This document shows, piece by piece, positions 55,212-64,000 of a DNA stretch of 64,000 nt (the first letter of the stretch is position 1; each line of letters starts with the position of its first letter). The notes under the pieces were generated by a model. The model was not told the origin of the DNA and ran no database searches. It was given only the letters and a program-made list of their open reading frames with translations. The position numbers were made by a program, and so were the translations under genes. This DNA is from Pseudomonadota bacterium (GTDB lineage Bacteria > Pseudomonadota > Gammaproteobacteria > Competibacterales > Competibacteraceae): NCBI GenBank assembly GCA_022709365.1, contig JAKLIY010000019.1, positions 1 to 64,000 on the forward strand, in the 5' to 3' direction.

Positions 55212-58055
55212 TCATGGACCAGGGTTGGGTTGCGACTTTCCGGCCCGTTCCTGATTCAACGCCAGCAACCGACCCAATACCTCCTCATCGGACAAGTCTA
55301 CCGGCCAACCGTAGGCGGTGGCGACCGCTTCATCGAGGGTGCGATGGGCGTTGATCAGCCAGGTCGGGCGCTGGTTGTAAAGATTTGTCAGGGTGCGTTT
55401 TTTGAGTGCAGGAGCGTATTCGGGTTTGGGGATGATGCGGTCAGGATAGCCCGGTACGATTTCGGGAACTCGATCCACCCATTCCGGGGGATTCAGCCAG
55501 TTTTCGCGCAGTTCGTTGAGAGTACGGGCGGCTTCGGCGATATGAAGCCCCAATTCTTCGGGAAAAGGGAAGGTCTCAAAGCAGGTGGTGGGCGTGTAGC
55601 GGGGAGTAGGTCCCAGACTGGTGCCGAGGCGTAAAGCCCATAATTCGTGGAAGCGGGAATGCAGGATACCGAAGGTGGCGTCGTCGGAACGGGCAATGAC
55701 AATCACCACATTTTCTGGAACTACACATCGATTTAGCCAAACGAAGAACCGGTGCTTGGCCACCATGCTGGTAGCGATATAACGAACTTGCCTACCAAAG
55801 GCTATGAACATCTCTGGACGCGCACGCTCGAAGCGCCACCAGATTTCTCTGTTTTTTGGCGTCTTGCTCTTCAAACGTTCAGGTTTGACTTGATCTAACG
55901 CATAGTTGTAAGGAGCCTCGTACAAAGCAGCTTCTACGGCATTTCTCTCTCCGAAATGGATGATCCAGCTATCGGATAACCGCTGGGCTAAATCCTGGCC
56001 ATTGACGGATGGAAAGAGTACATCGCTGTTTGGCTTTCCATGCAGATTAGGTTGCTTTAGCCATACGCGAGCCAAGTCTCCAGAAATATCGAACGGGCCT
56101 GATTTCGTAACCCCCATAAACGATATTTTTGCGTTTTCCACCAACCGCCTGGCTTGCGTCAAATCCACACTACAGCGATTCACATCAAGCGACTGTCCGG
56201 TCAGATCAGCGTAGATTTGCGTAACGGGCTGGCCGTTCAAAATCTCACCGGCTCCACCACACCCAAACCCCACCAGCGAAACCCGCACGGCCGCGCCCTC
56301 ATTGATCCACGGTTCATCACTCCAGGAGTGGAAGATTGTTGTCGTTCCCCGAATCCGCTCCAGCACCTTGCGATTTTGCCCGCCGCGAATCGAATTTGTC
56401 GCCACCAACCCAGCACGCTGTGCATCTCTCGTCGCAATCTGTGCCCGCGCCTTTTCAAACCAATAGCAGACCAAATCCGCCCCGCCCGGTACCCGCCCGG
56501 CATAGACCTGGCGCATCGCCGCCACATATTCAGCGCCCAGTTCCGACAACTGCTTCTTATCGCCCAGAAATGGCGGATTACCCACAATAGCGTCAGCGAC
56601 CGGCCACATCGCTTCCTGCGCCCAACGCCCCTCTCCCTTTGTGGGGGAGAGGCTGGGGGTGGTCAACAACGCATCCCGACACTCAATATGATTCAACGGC
56701 TTGAGAATCGGCTGATCGTTCAGGCTATAGCCATGCCCCAACATCCATTGAATCTCGCCGATCCACACCGTCAACCGCGCCAGTTCCGCTGCATAGGGAT
56801 TGATCTCAATGCCCATGACCGCTTCTGGACCCACCGCTGGAAAGCCGCGTTGCAGGCCCAGTGCTTCCGCTTCCAACATCACCTGATGTTCGATGTCCTT
56901 GAGCGTCCGCAGCGCCAGATACAAAAAGTTACCGGAACCACAGGCGGGATCGAGCACCCGGAATGTTCGCAACCGTTCCAAAAATCCTTGCAACGCCTGT
57001 TCGGCAGACGTGCGCTTGGACTTTTTTGCCCCGAGCAGCCGCTCCATCTCCGCCTTGAGCACCGCCCATTCCGCTAACAGCGGGTCCCGAATCACCGGCT
57101 CAATCAACCGGCGAATCGACGCGGCATCGGTATAGTGTGCGCCCAACTGACTGCGTTTATCGGGATCGAGGCCGCGCTCAAACAGCGTCCCGAAAATCGC
57201 CGGTTCAATGGCAGACCAATCCAGCGCCGTTGCCGAATGCAGCGTGTCCAAATCGGCCCGTTCCAGCGGCAAGCCGTGATCGTCATCAAACAGCCCGCCG
57301 TTAAACCAGGCGATGCGCTGGAGTCCAAACCGCCCACCTTGGCGCATAGCGTCAAACAACCCGCTGATTAAACTAGGAAAATCTGCCGGGGTCTGTCGCG
57401 CTTCGGCCAGCAGTTCCCCAAACAGGCGATTCGGCAACAGCCCAATATCCTCGGCAAACAGGCAGAACAACAGCCGGGTCATAAAATGCGCGACCGGCTG
57501 GGGAGCATGACCGCGTTGCCGCAAGCGTTGCGCCAAACCGCCCATCAGCGTTGCCGCATCCTCGGTGACCGCCGCCCGCGTCCGGGTCGGCTGCAACCGC
57601 TCCGGTTCAGTAAACGCCCATTTCAACTTTTGCAACTGGCCCGGATCAGCCAGATCATCCAGGGTCAACCGATAGACTGCCGGAACGGCATTGGTGAAGT
57701 TCGTATGGATCTCAATTAGTTCCAGATCACAGACGATCAACAGCGGTGGATTCTCCAACGCCGGCGCGTACTGCTGCAATTGCCGCAGCGCCGCCGCTAA
57801 ATCCTTGCCCTTGCCCTTGTACTCCCAGGCGAAGCAACCCTTCTTCCAGACATCGGCCCAGCCCTCGCCGCCGCCGCGCTTTTTCGCGCCCTTCTCGAAG
57901 GTGAACCATTCATCGTGCGGGTCAGCGATGGCCGGTTCCGTGATGTCCAGCAACCGACAGAGCTGATTAAAGTGCGACTGTGAACCGCTGCTTTCCTTCA
58001 GCGTACTGTTGCGCCAGACGGCGATGAATTCAGCGATGGGTGTAGAGGCACTCAT
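55212..58055 (-). CDS. MmeI-like single-chain restriction-modification enzyme
   Basis: A 947-residue protein. The N-terminal nuclease has Asp68, then Glu78-Tyr-Lys80 (ADVW ... [10 protein letters not shown]), a PD-(D/E)xK site spaced as in MmeI. A helical part ([19 protein letters not shown]) precedes an N6-adenine methylase with [10 protein letters not shown] at 369-378 and NPPF at 493-496. Residues about 600-800 should be the target-recognition domain, and here the DNA is visibly more AT-rich. Type IIL enzymes cut and methylate using one recognition domain. A palindromic repeat is inserted in frame at residues about 466-477. It has no separate partner gene. Confidence 0.88.
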   Translation of the reverse strand: MSASTPIAEFIAVWRNSTLKESSGSQSHFNQLCRLLDITEPAIADPHDEWFTFEKGAKKRGGGEGWADVWKKGCFAWEYKGKGKDLAAALRQLQQYAPALENPPLLIVCDLELIEIHTNFTNAVPAVYRLTLDDLADPGQLQKLKWAFTEPERLQPTRTRAAVTEDAATLMGGLAQRLRQRGHAPQPVAHFMTRLLFCLFAEDIGLLPNRLFGELLAEARQTPADFPSLISGLFDAMRQGGRFGLQRIAWFNGGLFDDDHGLPLERADLDTLHSATALDWSAIEPAIFGTLFERGLDPDKRSQLGAHYTDAASIRRLIEPVIRDPLLAEWAVLKAEMERLLGAKKSKRTSAEQALQGFLERLRTFRVLDPACGSGNFLYLALRTLKDIEHQVMLEAEALGLQRGFPAVGPEAVMGIEINPYAAELARLTVWIGEIQWMLGHGYSLNDQPILKPLNHIECRDALLTTPSLSPTKGEGRWAQEAMWPVADAIVGNPPFLGDKKQLSELGAEYVAAMRQVYAGRVPGGADLVCYWFEKARAQIATRDAQRAGLVATNSIRGGQNRKVLERIRGTTTIFHSWSDEPWINEGAAVRVSLVGFGCGGAGEILNGQPVTQIYADLTGQSLDVNRCSVDLTQARRLVENAKISFMGVTKSGPFDISGDLARVWLKQPNLHGKPNSDVLFPSVNGQDLAQRLSDSWIIHFGERNAVEAALYEAPYNYALDQVKPERLKSKTPKNREIWWRFERARPEMFIAFGRQVRYIATSMVAKHRFFVWLNRCVVPENVVIVIARSDDATFGILHSRFHELWALRLGTSLGPTPRYTPTTCFETFPFPEELGLHIAEAARTLNELRENWLNPPEWVDRVPEIVPGYPDRIIPKPEYAPALKKRTLTNLYNQRPTWLINAHRTLDEAVATAYGWPVDLSDEEVLGRLLALNQERAGKSQPNPGP
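56628..56660. repeat. In-frame palindromic repeat unit inside the restriction-modification gene
   Basis: CCTCTCCC (56630-56637) and GGGAGAGG (56645-56652) with a GGCTGGGGGTGG tail look like a common intergenic repeat type. On the minus strand it encodes [13 protein letters not shown], a peptide with the look of a translated repeat rather than of the methylase fold. Confidence 0.75.
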
Positions 58056-58184
58056 TTAGGTTGAAACACCAGAACGCTGGGTACAATTGCCAGTGGTAAA
58101 AACAGCATCATGGGTTCATCCGCGCTTGATACTCCAGGTTCAGCCTGATGACACTGTGCTGTCGCTCGGACGGGCGCTGCTGGA

Positions 58185-58463
58185 CTATGGCGCCTGTTCC
58201 TTCCTCGCCAATTTTCTATAGACAGCATCATCGTTCCGCCTGCCGATGACCATAACCTGCAACTCATCTTCCTGCGCCTGATATACGATGCGGTATTCGC
58301 CCACATCAACCCGTCGATACGGGTACCCGCGCAAGGCGCTGGAATCATGCGGCTCTGGATTTTTGAGCAGGTTAAACATCGACCCAACCACCTGCTTGTA
58401 CTGTTTACCCGACAAAGTATCCAGAAATGACAACGCATCATGGGTCAGGTTAAGCCTCAGCAT
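58185..58463 (-). CDS. RelE/ParE-family toxin
   Basis: A 92-residue toxin with the RelE fold: FLDTLSGKQYKQVVGSMFNLLKNPEPHDSSALRG, YRRVDVGEYRIVYQ and LQVMVIGRRNDDAVYRKL. Relatives cleave mRNA on the ribosome, or inhibit gyrase in the ParE branch. The Arg-rich YRRVDVGEYRIVY strand favours the RelE branch. It overlaps the antitoxin gene by 14 bases. Confidence 0.9.
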   Translation of the reverse strand: MLRLNLTHDALSFLDTLSGKQYKQVVGSMFNLLKNPEPHDSSALRGYPYRRVDVGEYRIVYQAQEDELQVMVIGRRNDDAVYRKLARKEQAP

Positions 58464-58704
58464 TCAGCCGCTCCTGAAGCTGGCGCAGGGTCTCCTCCGG
58501 TCCGGCGAACCCCTCTTCCATCGCTTGTCTGGCCCGCTCACCCCACCAGGCATCTTCCATCGCTTGCAGACGTTCATATTCGGCGATGGACAACATCACC
58601 ACCGCCGGACGCCCCGATTTCTCGATGACGACCGGTTCAGTGAGTGCGCTTTCCAGATACTGACCGAGGCGTTGTTTCACTTCAGTCGCGGCGACATTCA
58701 GCAT
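58450..58704 (-). CDS. Phd/YefM-family antitoxin
   Basis: An 84-residue antitoxin: an N-terminal DNA-binding Phd domain (EVKQRLGQYLESALTEPVVIEKSGRPAVVMLSIAEYERLQ) and an acidic C-terminal tail for toxin neutralisation. GGAG stands 6 bases before the ATG. A perfect palindrome 24 bases upstream is its likely operator, so the pair should autoregulate. Confidence 0.92.
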   Translation of the reverse strand: MLNVAATEVKQRLGQYLESALTEPVVIEKSGRPAVVMLSIAEYERLQAMEDAWWGERARQAMEEGFAGPEETLRQLQERLNAEA

Positions 58705-58727
58705 GACAATCTCCGTTTTTAATAGCC

Positions 58728-58741
58728 ATATTAGCTAATAT
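58728..58741 (-). promoter_or_regulatory. Operator palindrome of the Phd/RelE locus
   Basis: ATATTAGCTAATAT is a perfect 14-bp palindrome in an AT-rich promoter region immediately upstream of the antitoxin. Phd-family antitoxins bind such short palindromes. Confidence 0.7.
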
Positions 58742-58789
58742 AGACTATTTTTCATGCCGACTAAAGCGCCCTATGTAGGGTGAGGCTTA

Positions 58790-62771
<3,982 letters not shown>

Positions 62772-62811
62772 TCAAACCGTTCGAGAGATTGCGCGGGTTT
62801 CATAATCAACA

Positions 62812-62840
62812 AATTAACCCAGACGAGGATTCTGGGTCAA
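62812..62840 (-). promoter_or_regulatory. Possible leuA promoter with dyad between -35 and -10
   Basis: On the minus strand TTGACC (62840-62835) and TTAATT (62817-62812) are 17 bp apart, and the spacer is filled by ACCCAGA / TCTGGGT (62817-62837). The dyad could be an operator or the hypE terminator stem. The -10 is weak. Confidence 0.4.
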
Positions 62841-62859
62841 GCACAGCAACGGTGAATGA

Positions 62860-63882
62860 TCAACAAATGCGGGGCAGGGGATCATCTTCCAGTTCCGGCA
62901 GAAGCCGCTCGCCACCGAGGCGCGTTTGCAGGATGACCCGGGGCGTGCCGGATTCGATCACGCCGATTACACGGGCGTCGTGGAAGCCCAGCCGTTGCAA
63001 AGCAACGACCGCCGACTCGGCGGCCTTCGGGTTCAGTACGGCCACGACTCGTCCTTCCGAAGCCAGATAGTACGGGTCATAACCGAGGATTTCACACACC
63101 CCGCGCACTTCGTTGCGGACCGGCACCTGGTCCTCGAATAGCCGCACCGTAGCCGCTGTGGCCGAAGCAATGTCGTGGGCCACGGTCGCTATCCCGCCTC
63201 GGGTGGGATCGCGCATAAACCGCAATCCGGCGCATTCGAGCAGGGCCTCGGTGATCGGCGCCACACTCATCGCGTCGGACCGGAGATTCCCGGACAGCCC
63301 GAATTGCTCACGAGCTAACATGACCGCGGTACCGTGATCACCCACCGTGCCGCTCACGATCAGGCGATCTCCCGGCTGGATGCACCTTATGCTCAGTTCG
63401 ATTCCCCTCCGGCGCTGGCCGATGCCGGTCGTCGCCAGATACAGTCCTCCGCCTTGACCACGCCGGACCACCTTGGTGTCGCCCGCCAGGATGCAGATGC
63501 CGCAGATCTGGCAAGCACGGGCGATAGAGCGGCTGATGCGTTCCAGCACTGCCATTTCCAGACCTTCCTCGATAAACATGTTCAGGCTGAGATAGCGCGG
63601 CGTCGCGCCGGAGACGGCGAGGTCGTTGACCGTGCCATACACCGCCAGACTGCCAATGTCCCCGCCGGGAAATTCCAGCGGTTCGACGGTGAAGCCATCC
63701 GTGGTGATCAGCCAGTCCGCTCCAGGTGCATCCAGCGGCAGCCGAGCCGCATCCACCTGGGTATCGAGTGGGTTGCCGAATTCCCGCGCAAAAATCCCAT
63801 CGATCAGTTCGCGCATTCTGCGACCCCCATTACCATGGGCCAACGTGACGTGCGCGTCAATTCGGGGCTTGTCTTGATTCAT
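62860..63882 (-). CDS. hypE: Hydrogenase maturation protein HypE
   Basis: A 340-residue PurM-like ATPase that dehydrates the S-carbamoyl group on its C-terminal Cys to thiocyanate, giving the cyanide ligands of [NiFe]-hydrogenase. Seen are VTLAHGNGGRRMRELID, LITTDGFTVEPLEFPGGDIGSLAVYGTVNDLAVSGA, RDPTRGGIATVAHDIA and the essential C-terminal PRIC. The ATG at 63882 is preferred over a TTG two codons upstream. The rest of a hyp operon would lie beyond the window edge. Bases 63883-64000 show no recognisable gene. Confidence 0.95.
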   Translation of the reverse strand: MNQDKPRIDAHVTLAHGNGGRRMRELIDGIFAREFGNPLDTQVDAARLPLDAPGADWLITTDGFTVEPLEFPGGDIGSLAVYGTVNDLAVSGATPRYLSLNMFIEEGLEMAVLERISRSIARACQICGICILAGDTKVVRRGQGGGLYLATTGIGQRRRGIELSIRCIQPGDRLIVSGTVGDHGTAVMLAREQFGLSGNLRSDAMSVAPITEALLECAGLRFMRDPTRGGIATVAHDIASATAATVRLFEDQVPVRNEVRGVCEILGYDPYYLASEGRVVAVLNPKAAESAVVALQRLGFHDARVIGVIESGTPRVILQTRLGGERLLPELEDDPLPRIC

Positions 63883-64000
63883 TGGCAAAGTTTTGTTGAA
63901 AAATATGTTGAAATGGACCCCATGGGATCATCGCATACCAGGGCAATCGCGCTATGTCGAGGATTAACCAACGGGTGAGTGGCCAGGTGAGGGAAGGCTA

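Noticed and set aside
55045-55215. N-terminal extension of RfbA in an open frame up to 55215
   Set aside because: The family begins at [11 protein letters not shown] (55044). The extension is Pro/Lys-rich with no homologous look and includes the gap before the restriction gene.
58052-58441. 129-codon minus-strand frame overlapping the RelE-type toxin
   Set aside because: It is an out-of-frame shadow of the toxin gene with Arg/Cys-rich, non-domain sequence.

Overview
The window looks like a chromosomal segment of a GC-rich gammaproteobacterium. The evidence is the complete str/S10/spc/alpha ribosomal gene order, the Pseudomonas-like split class II ribonucleotide reductase (NrdJa/NrdJb), the metK - SAH riboswitch - ahcY - metF arrangement, the Pseudomonas/yeast-type LeuA and the rfb/gsp gene content. 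Genus cannot be fixed from sequence reading alone. A Competibacter/Contendobacter-like or Chromatiales-like lineage would fit, but that is a guess.

Region 1 (1-14292, + strand): the 3' end of tuf, then rpsJ to rpsQ (S10 set), rplN to rpmJ (spc set, with secY) and rpsM to rplQ (alpha set, with rpoA), ending at a strong terminator. tuf and rpsJ are only 5 bases apart. A terminator-like structure sits exactly at the S10/spc junction. RpoA carries a long acidic repeat tail.

Region 2 (14311-24662): mixed housekeeping genes. These are a 57-residue aromatic-rich small protein, a PIG3-like quinone oxidoreductase, nrdJa-nrdJb behind a pair of NrdR boxes 32 bp apart, two outer-membrane-type lipoproteins (the second FlgO-like) behind a good sigma70 promoter, the methyl-cycle operon metK-ahcY-metF with an SAH riboswitch, and a hypothetical protein with an HEXXH-type motif.

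Region 3 (24666-28660): a Ybh-type drug/solute ABC exporter made of a membrane fusion protein, two separate ATPases and one permease.

Region 4 (28985-41902, - strand): a surface-glycan block with a TPR/GT41 protein, a Wzm/Wzt ABC exporter, TylF- and CmcI-type methyltransferases, a fused GT2-GT4 glycosyltransferase and a coiled-coil protein. Upstream of it lie four exported proteins: a parvulin isomerase, an FG-GAP beta-propeller protein and two of unknown function. One of these has its own promoter, a long leader and a terminator next to it.

Region 5 (42167-55044, - strand): rfbA-rfbC-rfbD run directly into a type II secretion operon gspE-F-G-H-I-J-K-L-M-C-D. Gaps are a few bases or overlaps, so rhamnose precursor synthesis and protein secretion may share a transcript. 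The secretin has a lipobox and a large Gly/Ser insert.

Region 6 (55212-63882, - strand): an MmeI-like single-chain restriction-modification enzyme, a Phd/RelE toxin-antitoxin pair with a perfect palindromic operator, an LtaS-like sulfatase-fold membrane enzyme, leuA behind a leucine-rich leader peptide, and hypE. No rRNA, tRNA, CRISPR array, insertion sequence or prophage was seen.
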